Program-made: the position numbers and the translations under genes
Shown here: positions 1 to 10,447 of the stretch, piece by piece
Layout of the letters: the number at the start of each line of letters is the position of its first letter
How positions within the stretch are numbered: the first letter of the stretch is position 1
Origin: Hoplostethus atlanticus
Lineage: Eukaryota; Chordata; Actinopteri; Trachichthyiformes; Trachichthyidae
DNA: 64,000 bases
NCBI GenBank assembly: GCA_034670405.1
Contig: JAXDDX010000038.1
Coordinates: 3,285,501-3,349,500, forward strand
Direction: 5' to 3'
The notes under the pieces: generated by a model
Databases searched by the model: none
What the model saw: the letters and a program-made list of their open reading frames with translations, nothing else
Told to the model about the DNA's origin: nothing

Positions 1-384
1 TTGAAAATAGACTCCACATTCCCACTCAGAAATAGCAAAGGACGCTGCACTAACCCCAGAGAGCCCCCACTGCCAATAATACCTACCCATAGATACGCAC
101 ACACACATATCAACTGCACTCATAAACACAATCATGCAATTACATTTACCAAAACACAATTATTGCGACCTACGCAAACAATCAACTCAAATTCAAAGGC
201 ACATTTAGCACAGGGGTACTTAGGTATGGGAAATAATAACCAGGTTGTGTTTAATAATATCAAAGCAAAGGCACACACAGAGACACAAAGACATGGTACG
301 CTCAAACGCCATATTACCTGACATGCTACATGGAGAGATTCGATACAAATGAACACGTCTAGCAGGACATATAGATTTTTTTGT

Positions 385-475
385 ATAAATTGGGTCTTAG
401 ATATTTATTTTTTTATTTTCTGCATTAGTATTTTACATTACTGCTCTTTATAGTAAGTTTTTGATTTTTAGACAG
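385..475. repeat. Partial copy of a MITE interior
   Basis: This stretch closely matches the interior of the element at 6425-6641. Both contain the same run of 'tctgcattag', 'tttacattactgctcttt' and 'tagtaa/tagtac' blocks in the same order. The terminal inverted repeats seen at 6425 and 6627 are not present here, so this is a truncated copy. The rest of 1-546 is AT-rich with no gene that I can support. Confidence 0.6.
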
Positions 476-546
476 GGGGGTTATCTCACACAGGCCAAGC
501 CTTCCTTAGCAAGTCAAATGCAGGATATGCATCAGAGAAGCAGCAA

Positions 547-716
547 GTTAACAAGCCTTTATTAAATGGCTAGTTCATTTTGTTTCAGCAAGCTGTGGCT
601 TCATCAGGGAGTTGTTTATTTTTCCCTTTTTTTAACTCCCTGGTGAAAGCACGCCTTGCCAAAACCTGTTTTTATTGTGTCGAGATGAACTAGCCATTAC
701 ATAAAGGCTTTTTAAC
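547..716. repeat. Foldback (inverted-repeat) element
   Basis: The left arm (547-613) and right arm (634-716) are diverged reverse complements around a short T-rich loop. Both arms carry the paired blocks 'gttaa.aagccttta', 'atggctagttca' and 'cagggagtt' in mirrored order. No transposase is present. The structure fits a short non-autonomous DNA transposon or a decayed foldback element. The superfamily is not identified. Confidence 0.6.
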
Positions 717-1576
717 TTTTTCACTTCAAGGAGAGGCCTTGGTTCCTTTATTGATGCATGTCTTAAAATATTCCCTACCAAAGAGCACCGTCTATATTGT
801 GAGTACCCACAGCAGCACTTTCTGCTTTTTAAATCTTGTCAAAAAGCTAAAACCCAGTGCATGAGTGCATCTCAACCAGAAATATCTATTCTTGTAATGC
901 TTGCAGCCAGTGTTGACCATGCTGAAGTGTTGATATTCCCGAGATTCATTGGCTGGCACTGGCAATTCCACCACTGTCTGGAAAAATACACGAGATAGCC
1001 CCAAGTTAGAAATAAAATAAATTTTATCTCATCTCATTTTGTTATTATTTGCTGTACATAAGTCTAGCACTGCATCTAGTATGGTTAATCACATTAGGCG
1101 TGAATGGTTCAGACTAGGTAGATTAACAAAAACTCTTGCAAAAAGATTTTGCAAGATTTTGCAAAAGCCTCTGAAATAACACTAAAGTCTCCATTGCGTT
1201 TTTATTTAAGTCATAAAATGCTTCACAGAACATCAGACAAAGAGAACAAGGAGGGGGGAAAAAGTCTAGCCTTATAACTATTTTTGGTTGTAAAGAGATC
1301 TAATTGAACACACTACGATGGTACCTCATCTGTACCTACCCAAGTATCTCCATATGGAGGAGCTCTTGGAGTTCTGAACGTCTACCACCAACAGCTTCAG
1401 TTCAATTCATACCAAGCCAGTTTGAGAATTACTGCAATAAAAGCTGCGATGATATCCTGTGGCCCCAGTATCTCTTAGGTTGTCTATTTATTCCCTTTAA
1501 AATGTGTCCTAACAAGGAAGTGGAAGTGGCAGTTTCTTCAGTAATATTGCATTCAAGACTCCATGTCCTCCTAAAC

Positions 1577-1785
1577 CAGGGGCAGGCAACCATGTGCCAT
1601 GGAGGGCCAAGACTATGCAGGTTTTCATTCCAATAAACACGACAGCAGCCGATTTCACTGATTAACACACCTTCAACCAGAGTGGAGGAACTGATCAGCG
1701 GGATCAGCTGGTGTAGTGTTTGGTTGGAATGAAAACCTGCAGACTCTCGGCCCTCCATGCCACATGGTTGCTGTTGACGGTCCAT
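1577..1785. mobile_element. hAT-like MITE with 48-bp inverted repeats
   Basis: Near-perfect terminal inverted repeats lie at 1586-1633 and 1724-1771. Each reads 'gcaaccatgtg.catggagg' followed by 'gcaggttttcattccaa'. The outer left end begins CAGGGGCAGGCAAC, the style of hAT transposon ends (family knowledge); the right outer end is diverged. The central part is itself partly palindromic. There is no transposase, so this is a non-autonomous copy. Target-site duplications are not clear. Confidence 0.7.
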
Positions 1786-4093
1786 TATGTGCCGACCACA
1801 TGACCAGTTTGAGCTCTGGCAAAGACATCAAGTGCACCTCTGCTGGCTGAGGGATCCAGAAACGGTTCATTGTTCTACATCGATATGTTTGACCTGAGCA
1901 GCTTCCCTTTGCTCATTTTAGTTAGTATCGGTCTAATTATTGTTATTGGTTATTGTTCCTTTGCATTATTGACTAATGCATATTCACTAAAAAGGATGAT
2001 TGCGATTGATAGTTAGTTGTAAAGTGTGAATTTAGTCTACAGCTTATTTCAGTTCTTCACTCTTTATTGCCAGATTATTTGAAGTTTATTAAAACGGAGC
2101 TTTGTGATGAATAATGGACTATTGAGTTTAATATAATATTTGTGTTTGTATCCCTGATGATTGTTTGTTGAATTATACAACAAGCTTTGTTTGTGTCATT
2201 TAATACAAAAAAACACCACTTGAACTGGAAGATGAAGGAATGCTCAACAGGAATCTCACCTTTTACATGTAGAACTGGATCTGGCTCTGCATCTATTGTC
2301 AACCACTCATTATTGTCTCTAGGATGCTTCAGCCCCAAACCCAATAGATGCCTTAACAGCTGCCTATTCCTGTCTTAAACCATGGAGTTGTGTGTATTAA
2401 AATGAGGACATCCAACAATCTGAAAACCAAACTACTGAAAGTCCTTGCTTGCTTTTTTGTTTTATTTCAGAAATATCATCAAATGTTCTTATGTCAGTGC
2501 TAACAATTATTACCCTAAATATGCTGGCCACAACCAGATGGGGGCAGTGTGTCCACTACTTATGCAATAGCTGCCTACTCCACCCAGTCTGATTTCAGTA
2601 ATGCCTTAAAGAACATTGATATACGTAAGCGAAGAGAAGACATTGTACATACATGTCCTATCTTTTCTCTCAATATCACCAATATCACCTAGATAACACA
2701 AGAAAAGTTTGTGGTTTGAAAGATTTGTTTTGCATTTTGATCTTACCAAGCTATTGGTGATATGGACTGAGATTTTCTGGCCTACTTTAGAGGGAGATGC
2801 TGCAGCCATAAGCATCCATGCAGGACATCCAAAAATACATGTGCATACACACAGGCAGCACAGAAGACAGAAACAATCCTATCACAGACAAACAATAATG
2901 ACAGGCACCCTGGAATTGACTCAATACGCATTTATATTTATCTCATTCAATATGAGCTTTATTTTTGTAGCATTAGTGGAGTGCTTCAAACACACAAACA
3001 CACATGCCTCTCCCAGGGAGTGAGCTGCCCACCCAAGACTAATGCTACATTATTTTTTACATGAAACCATATTTCATTGTTGGTTTTGGGACAAATTTGT
3101 ATGGCATGTTGCTTAAATAATATACCATTTGTTATTTGGGATTGGTTCGGCTCACAGTATGTTATGATCATATTTGTTTTGCTACAATCATACCTCATTT
3201 TTGTTCAAGAACAAAAGCTATTCAGTCTCTAACACAAAGGAGCCCACAAATGTGGCATGGCAACTTCTGACACAGAAATCACTGGAAATACCTATTTATC
3301 TACACTTTTCTCCCTCTGGCTTATGTTGGAGGGAGATGAGTACATGATACATCCGATTGAAACACTAATATAGTTGGTATGGATCTCCTTCAATAAGGAA
3401 AATGCAAGCTTGACATTTTGCAGTGACTTGTGTCACCTTTCAGAGACCGCTTGAAATGTCTGATGGCAAAATATGATACTGATATTCCATCAGGGGCAGG
3501 AAGGACACATGCTTATTATTAAGGCAGTTTATGTCCGGTGCCATTATCCATTGTTGATCAACAGCCATGCCTTGGAAACTGATTCTCTGAACTCCAATAC
3601 CTTCATTAATCCCAGTGAATGTACAAGTCTCCCGGTGTGCTCATCAAATTTACTTTAAGGCCTACAATATTTTTATGAAAAACAAATGTGCCAGTATGCT
3701 CCACTTTCTACTTGAGAAAAGCTGATGTATTCCTTTGAGGTGATTTGCACTCATCAAACGCAAAAAATGTCCTTATTCAAACTATTCAGAGTTCTATCAA
3801 AAAGAGCAGGACAAGGGCTGAGACTCATTTGCTGACCAGTCAGCTGCCTGTAATTCAACACTGAAGACCCAAGAAACCCTAGGAAGATCTATTGTGTTAA
3901 TCCCTGACCGCAGTAATTACCAAAGCGTTACATGCTTTCAGCGTTTGTTGGAAAAGCAATTTGATGGTACATCCACACAATACTACACATAACATCATAA
4001 TGGTTAGTGAGCTATGGGCGCAGTACCATGGTATTAGTTTACCCCTTATTCATTATCAGACATGACACAGTAAAGTATACCCTTTATCTGTGC
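1786..4093. other. Intergenic, no gene seen
   Basis: There is no conserved ORF, RNA gene or clear repeat structure. Open frames are short and lack recognisable protein features. Confidence 0.5.
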
Positions 4094-4320
4094 ATGTAGT
4101 GTGGCTCAGTGGTAGCAGGTTGTCCACTGATCACAAGGTTGGCGGTTCGATCCCCAGCTCCTCCTGTCCACATGTCAAAGTGTCCTTGGGCCAGCACCTT
4201 GCATGGTAGCTCACTGCCATCAGTGTGTGAGTGTGTGAGTGAATGGGTGAATGAGAGGCATATATTGTAAAGCGCTTTGGATAAAAACGCTATATAAATG
4301 CAGCCATTTACCATTTAATA
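4094..4320 (+). mobile_element. tRNA-derived SINE
   Basis: A polymerase III internal promoter is visible. Box A is TGGCTCAGTGG at 4102-4112 and box B is GGTTCGATCCC at 4144-4154. The tRNA-like head is followed by a body and a tail containing 'gtaaagcgctttggataaaa' and 'gctatataaatgcagccatt', which is the common tail of teleost SINEs that borrow L2-type LINE machinery. It is a SINE and not a functional tRNA: no cloverleaf follows box B. Confidence 0.85.
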
Positions 4321-5560
4321 TGTGTTAACCACAGTCGAACACGTGTAGCGTCAGTTCTAACAAGACACTTTGATCCAGTTCTGTTGTTCTAGCTGTGAGC
4401 AGCAAGCAGCTCTTCTGCAGGGAAAGGCAGATCTCATGTAGCTGATGTAGGCTGGGTTGGATATTACCCCAACCTGCTGTCACTGCCCCAGTGCTGCACC
4501 TCATTTATAATTCACTAGAGAACCGTACATTTCCTGAGAGGATTCTGCCCATCCACCAGACTGCTGCCTACCAACCACGCTATCTGATACTTTTTCAATC
4601 AAATGCACCCCGAGTTGAATCAGCTTTGTTTAATAGGTTGTTGTGACAGCAAGAGGTGAGTTTACACAACCTGCGCTATAAAATCACAACTGCCAGGGGA
4701 GGACTGACAATCTGGTAATGACTGTGCATAAGCAAACACTGGCATTCGGCTGGTTTTGTTTCTTTCATCAGTGAGTTGTGGTCATTATTGAATCAATCAC
4801 TAAATCTATAGCCACAGACAGCCACCAGGTGACCCTGCTACGCTGGATTGTTGCAGGAATGTTTTACATTGAGATAACCTTTAAAAAGAAGGTCACATGA
4901 CAGAGTGTACGCGCGTGCGTGCATGCGTGCATGCATCTATCTCTGTGTCTCCCTGCCTAATGCTTTAAAACTCCCTGATAGTCATGGGTAATTACTGCTA
5001 TTAAGATCCATCTCACATGATAATACAGTAGAGGGTGCAGATGCAGTTTGACGATGCCAAAGAGGGGGAAGGGCAAGGCCATTTTCTTCTTTCTAGTGCA
5101 CACATGTAAAATAGACCTCAAATAATCATGAGGCATACTGTGCCTCATTTGTGGTTTTACAGAGTGGATGTTGCAAACCGTGAACTCCTTGCTACTTAAC
5201 ACATTCCCATAATGCAACTCCAGTAAAAAGAAAACAATGAAAAAGGGCGGTAGATATGATTAAATAAACACATAGAAACATGCAGACACACATTTTAGCA
5301 GTGTTTATGATACATCTCCATCTTTCATAATTCTACACACTAATACGTTCCCAGAGAGGAAAAGACCACTTGTATCCATTTGCAGCACAAATGGATGTGG
5401 GAGTGGATGTAAGCAGGGATCCCTACAGACCTCCAGAGAAATGATCAATACATATCAGTTATTCCCCAAGTTACAGCTCAGAAAGTTCTGTTTATCTGAA
5501 TTCACATGTAGCATAAGAGCCAAATTCAATTGAAGAATATTTAGTTAATTGTTGTTGATT
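4321..5560. other. Intergenic, no gene seen
   Basis: Only low-complexity pieces are visible, such as an alternating purine-pyrimidine 'gcgtgcatgcgtgcatgcat' run near 4915-4935. No gene or structured element is recognised. Confidence 0.5.
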
Positions 5561-5569
5561 AGTTATGCT

Positions 5570-6228
5570 GTGTAGAGTGGTGCGAAAAAGCTTTTGACCG
5601 TTTACCTTAGTTAGTTAAGTTACACTAAGTAGTGCACTTCGTACAGTTATGTTGGGTTACATCTTTGTTTGGAAACTTGTATTGGACAAAGTCTGGAGGT
5701 TTGAGATTCATTCTGCTAATAAAAAGCCACGCATCGTTATCAAGTCTGGATTTGTGAGCAGAATGCAAGCTCTTACCTAAGGAGAGCACATCTTATGGTT
5801 GAAGTGAAATACATAGAAACCTGTCATAACATAAGGCTCTACTACTCGTCAACCTAAGCGGCTTTGGAATCATCATTAATTTTGCCACTATATGTATATA
5901 TATATTATTTGTCTGAGCTCTTGTTTATTGGCTCTTGTTTATTTGATACACTTATTTGTCTTAGCTCTTGTTTATTTGATTCACTTATTTGTCTTAGCTC
6001 TTGTTTATTTGATTTTCTTATTTGTCTCGGTTGTTTAAGAAAAAGTAGGTAGCTAACTTATTGCACTTTTACCTTAGCACTAGTTATGCTCTTAGTTGCT
6101 AGTTTAGGAAGGAAATGCACTTACGATTTCTGGTGACTAGTAGTTTTTTTGCCTACCTATGTTGAATGCACTTATTGTAAGTCGCTTTGGATAAAAGCGT
6201 CTGCTAAATGACTGTAATGTAATGTAGA
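5570..6228 (+). mobile_element. LINE 3' end (L2-type tail)
   Basis: The segment ends with 'gtaagtcgctttggataaaa' and 'gcgtctgctaaatgactgta', then (atgta)-type short repeats. This is the hallmark 3' end of widespread teleost L2-clade LINEs and their SINE partners. Upstream text such as 'gcactagttatgctcttag' and 'acgatttctggtgactagta' is familiar from the same family. No reverse transcriptase is present, so it is a 5'-truncated insertion. The left boundary is approximate. Confidence 0.6.
5933..6031 (+). repeat. 33-bp tandem repeat, three units
   Basis: Three successive 33-bp units share the core 'agctcttgtttatttgat' and 'cttatttgtct'. In one frame they read as an 11-residue repeat of the type SCLFDxLICLS. 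The array lies within the LINE 3' segment and is probably part of its variable 3' UTR rather than a gene. Confidence 0.75.
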
Positions 6229-6235
6229 TTTACTT

Positions 6236-6365
6236 ATGGACTGGTAACCTGTCCAGGGTGTTTTTCTCTGCCTTTCGCCCAATGCATTCTGGGGTAGGCT
6301 CCAGCCCCCCATCATTCTTCTGAATAGAATAAGCGGGTAAAGACAATGAATGAAATGAATGAATG
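6236..6365. repeat. Teleost interspersed repeat, 3' fragment
   Basis: The segment carries 'ctggtaacctgtccagggtg', 'gcctttcgccc', 'ggggtaggctccagcccccc' and 'aataagcgggtaaagacaatg', followed by a (aatg)n tail. This word order is typical of a very common fish retroposon 3' region. Only the end is present. It directly follows the LINE tail, so the two may be a nested or composite insertion. Confidence 0.55.
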
Positions 6366-6424
6366 AATTTAGCTAACATGGGAGCAATAGAGTATACTTC
6401 CATACATGATACTGAACTCCACAT

Positions 6425-6641
6425 GCAAAAGTCTTAGGCGCCCTAGATTGATTAATATAAATCTGGTCTTAGATTTTGTTTTCTGCATTAGTGTTTTACA
6501 TTACTGCTCTTTATAGTACATTTTTTGATATTTAGAAACTTTTCATTATTTATTATTCATTATTATTCCGTTCATTATTTTTTAATGCATCTTCATTTTA
6601 CGGATTTTTTTTTATTTTTTACATGTGCCTAAGACTTTTGC
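6425..6641. mobile_element. Short MITE with 15-bp perfect inverted repeats
   Basis: The 15-bp end gcaaaagtcttaggc at 6425-6439 is matched exactly by its reverse complement at 6627-6641. The interior is about 190 bp, AT-rich and without coding capacity. A second copy of the interior lies at 385-475. Ends of this type occur on fish mariner/Tc1-like MITEs (family knowledge, not checked). Confidence 0.7.
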
Positions 6642-8289
6642 ACAGTGTGTATATATGGCCATATTGCACCATAGATGAGGTGATCCATGTAATCAATATC
6701 TTCTGCTCTATGTTTGGTAGAACCAAGCAAATAAGACATAATAAAAGATTGAATTGAAAATAGTTAAAAATGTCTTCTAGAAAGCATCTTCTACAGGGAC
6801 ATGTTGGATCAACCCATCAAGGTACTAAGTTTTGGGGCTGGGCCATAGGCACAGTCCTGTTTTATTTAGAGTGTGTGGGATGTAAGTAGTAGCTGGACAA
6901 TGTAACAGGACACATGTCCTGTAGGTGTGACCTTACTGCGTGACTTGATCCTCCATCGAAATCCTGCCCTGATGTCTTGTCACAGTTAAAACCTTTTAAT
7001 CAAAGAGTTGCAGGTCACCACCAAGTGTCATATGTCGATCTTACTCTCACTTGATGTCACAACTTCCCCTCTGTAGCCATTTTGAAGCCATTTCAAGCTA
7101 CCCCTACTAGGAAGCATTTGGATAAATGTTATGTATCAATGTATGTATGTATTTATGTTATAAATGTTATGTAATCTTTATGTTGAATTGATCTAACGTG
7201 ACAATATTGTTTCCACCCACACAATGTTCTCTCATTCTGTTTGCTTGCTTTGACAGCACTCCAGCAATACCTAATTGCTGATCTTGGCACCCACAGCGAC
7301 CTGTGGACCATTCAATCTTCATGTCACCTTTTATGTGGTGGGAGGTGAGCTTGCAACCAGTTGAATCCCTGCACTGGCTGGAAAAGTCTGAAAGGAGGAG
7401 GGAAACAATAACTGCTCTCACCTCTTTCAACAACTATGTCCCTAGAACAAAGGTACTTAATCCACAACTGCAGTGGAACTACTCAGTGGCCAGCAGTACT
7501 AGAGTATGGTTGTACTTTCCAGTATCCAGAGTGTTTGCATGTGTGTGACCCTTCCTCATCCTGCTACTTCCTCAGGCCATTCGTTTGGATAATAATGCAT
7601 TCTTAGTTAATTTACCTGGTAAAAATAAAAGTTTAAAATAGAATTAGCTGAAAGGAACTTGAATTACATTACAATGCTTTATCCTTAAACTATACTCATG
7701 TCATGTAATATAATGACTGTATCAAAATGCCTCTGTGCTAATAATTGAGGTAATTGCATCCAGCTCACAGGACATGGTGCTGGTCTTTGTTAGAACCACA
7801 CGTTGCACGTGCTCCTCTCACTCCTCTGTATTGATCCTTCACACACTACTGCACCACATCACTCCTCTGCTAAACACCAGCTGCAGTTCAAACAGAGCAA
7901 GATGGTGTTTGCCCTGCTCTTTACCAGAGCAACGAGGTGAACCAGAAAAAGCGCTTCATCACTAAAGAGAACAATACTAAGCCCCAGTGAACGCTGTTGG
8001 AGCCATCACCCACCAATACGCCCTTAATTGGACCGAAAGATAAGCGAACCATCCAAGGAAAGAAAAATGCAACGTATGAAAAGGGCCAATTCATTTTTCT
8101 AATCAACCTTCAGGCTCAGGGGGGTATGGGTTACGCGTGCATGCGTGCGTGTGCATGTGTGGAAGTGTGACCCACCCCTTGGTCTGCTTTGTGCGCCCCT
8201 CAGATCAATAACCAGATGGTTGTTTTTCCTCGGCGGGCTGACAGTCTTTTCCGGTACAGGAGGCTCGCCAGTAGGTTCAGATCATAGGA
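6642..8289. other. Intergenic, upstream of amigo1
   Basis: No gene is supported. Several open frames of 60-90 codons lie here, but none shows recognisable protein sequence or flanking splice sites that agree. Confidence 0.45.
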
Positions 8290-8825
8290 GATCGGAGCAG
8301 GATAATGATGTCCTGTAGCGGATCTTCTCCACGGCGGGACTGCTGAAGAAACCCTTTTGCTTTGCGTCTTAAAAAAATCAACCAAAGGTAAGCATTCTCG
8401 GGTGGGATACTTCTGCCTGGACGTTCAACATATTTCCCCGTGATAGTGAGTATACTGACTGCGGAAAAACAAATGATGCGATGGGCCGAGTAAAGCAGTG
8501 ACCGCCGTGTGTGCAGCGCCGTGTCACTACAGAATGTGCATGTTTTTAAGGGTTTGATGTAGAGATTAATAGTGAGAATTCACTGGTGCCATGATAGTCG
8601 CATATTTGCTGACGTGACTCTGCCAGAACTTTTTGACCGGTGACTTACTGGTGCAATGCACCCCTATGCGCGTTACACCGTGAAGTGCGCATAGGCGCGA
8701 GTGCCGCGACTATTGTCGTGGCATTCGGCATCATTAACCATGTCAAATGAAGGTTAAATGACATCATATCTTAAATTTTGATATTCAACTTGATTGCCTG
8801 CTCATTGTACAATATGTCGTTTCAG
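8290..8825 (+). other. amigo1: Candidate amigo1 5' UTR exon end and intron
   Basis: A good donor (aaag|gtaagc, intron from 8388) and a good acceptor (gtttcag|ctcc, exon from 8826) flank a 438-bp intron ending 74 bp before the amigo1 ATG. This matches the general arrangement of amigo genes, with a 5' UTR intron and a single coding exon. Where the first exon starts cannot be seen. Confidence 0.45.
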
Positions 8826-8899
8826 CTCCATGACACTCCATTGTGAAGACTAGGTTAACATATCCAGATTCCTACAATTTATACCCACCTAACCTTGAC

Positions 8900-10447
8900 A
8901 TGATGGGAGAGCAGCTCTGCATTTCTCACCCTGCCATCGGACTAGTGTTTAGAAGAGGGTTCTTTACAATCCTACCTCTGGTCTTACTATTACCAACACT
9001 GAGAATCAATGGGCAGTTAATCAGCAGTCCCCTCAACTGCCACACGACTTGTGTGTGTGCCAGCAACATCATCAGCTGTTCCAAGATGAATCTGACTAGC
9101 GTGCCTCTCGCTCTTCCACCTTATACAGCTGTGCTGGACCTCAGCTACAACTGCATCAACCGCCTACTTGCTGGATGGACCCCTTTCAAACTCAGCAGAC
9201 TACACAGTCTAATGCTCAGCCACAATCGTCTCACCTTCCTCTCCTCCGAAGCTTTTATGTATGTGAGAAGGCTTCGCTACCTGGACCTTTCCTCAAATGG
9301 CCTCCGGCTGCTGGAGGAACTCATCTTTGAGCCCCTGGAGCAACTGGAGGTGTTGCTGCTATATAACAATCACATCTCCCAAATTGACCGCACTGCCTTC
9401 TCTGGCCTCATCAACCTGCAGAAGCTCTATCTGAGCCAGAACCAGATCTCACGCTTCCCCATGGAGCTGGTGAGGGATAGGGGCGGGCTGCAAACTCTCA
9501 CCCTCCTGGATGTCTCCGTCAACCGAATTAAAGTCCTACCTCTCCATGAGCTCCAGGCTCTGCCTGCCTGGATGAGGAACAGCCTCTACTTCCACAATAA
9601 CCCTCTGCCCTGCAGCTGTGAGTTGTACAACCTGCTGGCACGCTGGTATCTCCAGCAGATCAGCTCTGCCACTGACTTCAGGGAAGACCACACCTGTGTT
9701 TTGCCAGGACTGCAGAAAGAAAAGGTGTCCACACTGGATCTGAACAAGGTCTATTTGAACTGCAGTGAGGTTAACATTATGGATGAGGTGGTCTATCTAA
9801 ACCAGTTCCTGGTCCTGAACTGTGACACCAGGCAGAGGAAAATGCAGAAGAGCTGGGCGCTGCCTGGTAACATTCCAGTGTCCTCAGCAAACAAGAGTGC
9901 TGTGATGCTTCCCGATGGCAGCCTGCAGATTGGGCCCCTTATGACTGAAGACTCAGGGGTCTACACCTGCTACGCCACCAGTGACTCCTTCAATGAGACC
10001 CTGTATGTAACTGTGAAGGTGCATAACTTCACTATGAGTGGCGGGCTGGAGAACATGAAGACAGCCTACACCACCCTGGTGGGATGCTTGGCCAGTGTAG
10101 TTATGGTTCTCATCTACCTCTATCTCACACCCTGCCGCTGCAGTTGCTGCCCAGGCCAGGGCCTGAGTAAGAGTGTCCCCGGAGACAGTCTTCACTCTTC
10201 AACTGTAAGCGTCTCTCAACTACATGAGGAGACAGGGCAAGAAGGGGGTGAAGGTGGGGCCAATAACGTCTTTAACAGACATGTGGCCTTCCTGGAACCC
10301 AAGGACCAGCTGAATGGGAGGTTGAACCCAATAGGAGAGGAAGACGAGGAGTGGCAAGAGGACAAACGAGAGAGAAGGAAGTCTGATGCAGAGTCTGATG
10401 CAGAGTCTGTTAGCTCTGTGTGCTCCGATACCCCAATGGTAGTGTGA
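8900..10447 (+). CDS. amigo1: AMIGO1, LRR-Ig neuronal adhesion protein
   Basis: This is an intact single-exon coding region of 515 codons (mammalian AMIGO1 is about 490). Order of parts: a hydrophobic signal peptide; a cysteine-rich LRR N-cap (C-HTTCVCASN); about six leucine-rich repeats, including the AMIGO-typical 'LEVLLLYNNHI' and 'LQKLYLSQNQISRFP'; an LRR C-cap ('NNPLPCSCELYNLL'); one C2-type Ig domain ending in 'EDSGVYTCYA'; a transmembrane helix ('TTLVGCLASVVMVLIYLYL') with a juxtamembrane cysteine cluster (PCRCSCC); and an acidic tail ending 'VSSVCSDTPMVV', close to the mammalian terminus. AMIGO1 is a cell-surface homophilic adhesion protein of neurons and an auxiliary subunit of Kv2 channels (family knowledge). 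The start is the first of two adjacent ATGs just before the signal peptide; an in-frame GTG at 8843 is not needed. AMIGO2 and AMIGO3 are less likely given the tail match. Confidence 0.96.
   Translation: MMGEQLCISHPAIGLVFRRGFFTILPLVLLLPTLRINGQLISSPLNCHTTCVCASNIISCSKMNLTSVPLALPPYTAVLDLSYNCINRLLAGWTPFKLSRLHSLMLSHNRLTFLSSEAFMYVRRLRYLDLSSNGLRLLEELIFEPLEQLEVLLLYNNHISQIDRTAFSGLINLQKLYLSQNQISRFPMELVRDRGGLQTLTLLDVSVNRIKVLPLHELQALPAWMRNSLYFHNNPLPCSCELYNLLARWYLQQISSATDFREDHTCVLPGLQKEKVSTLDLNKVYLNCSEVNIMDEVVYLNQFLVLNCDTRQRKMQKSWALPGNIPVSSANKSAVMLPDGSLQIGPLMTEDSGVYTCYATSDSFNETLYVTVKVHNFTMSGGLENMKTAYTTLVGCLASVVMVLIYLYLTPCRCSCCPGQGLSKSVPGDSLHSSTVSVSQLHEETGQEGGEGGANNVFNRHVAFLEPKDQLNGRLNPIGEEDEEWQEDKRERRKSDAESDAESVSSVCSDTPMVV

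Noticed and set aside
1304..1870. Several open frames of 65-118 codons
   Set aside because: They fall in or across the hAT-like MITE and its inverted repeats; the translations are repeat artefacts.
4094..4170. Functional tRNA gene
   Set aside because: Boxes A and B are present, but no acceptor stem or cloverleaf closes; the SINE body and tail follow directly.
5864..6052. 62-codon frame with a repeated SCLFD motif
   Set aside because: It is produced by the 33-bp tandem repeat in a LINE 3' region; there is no start context or conservation.
8843..8899. Extension of the amigo1 frame to a GTG at 8843
   Set aside because: The extra residues do not look like a signal peptide and vertebrate translation starts at ATG. 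The ATG at 8900 gives a proper signal peptide.
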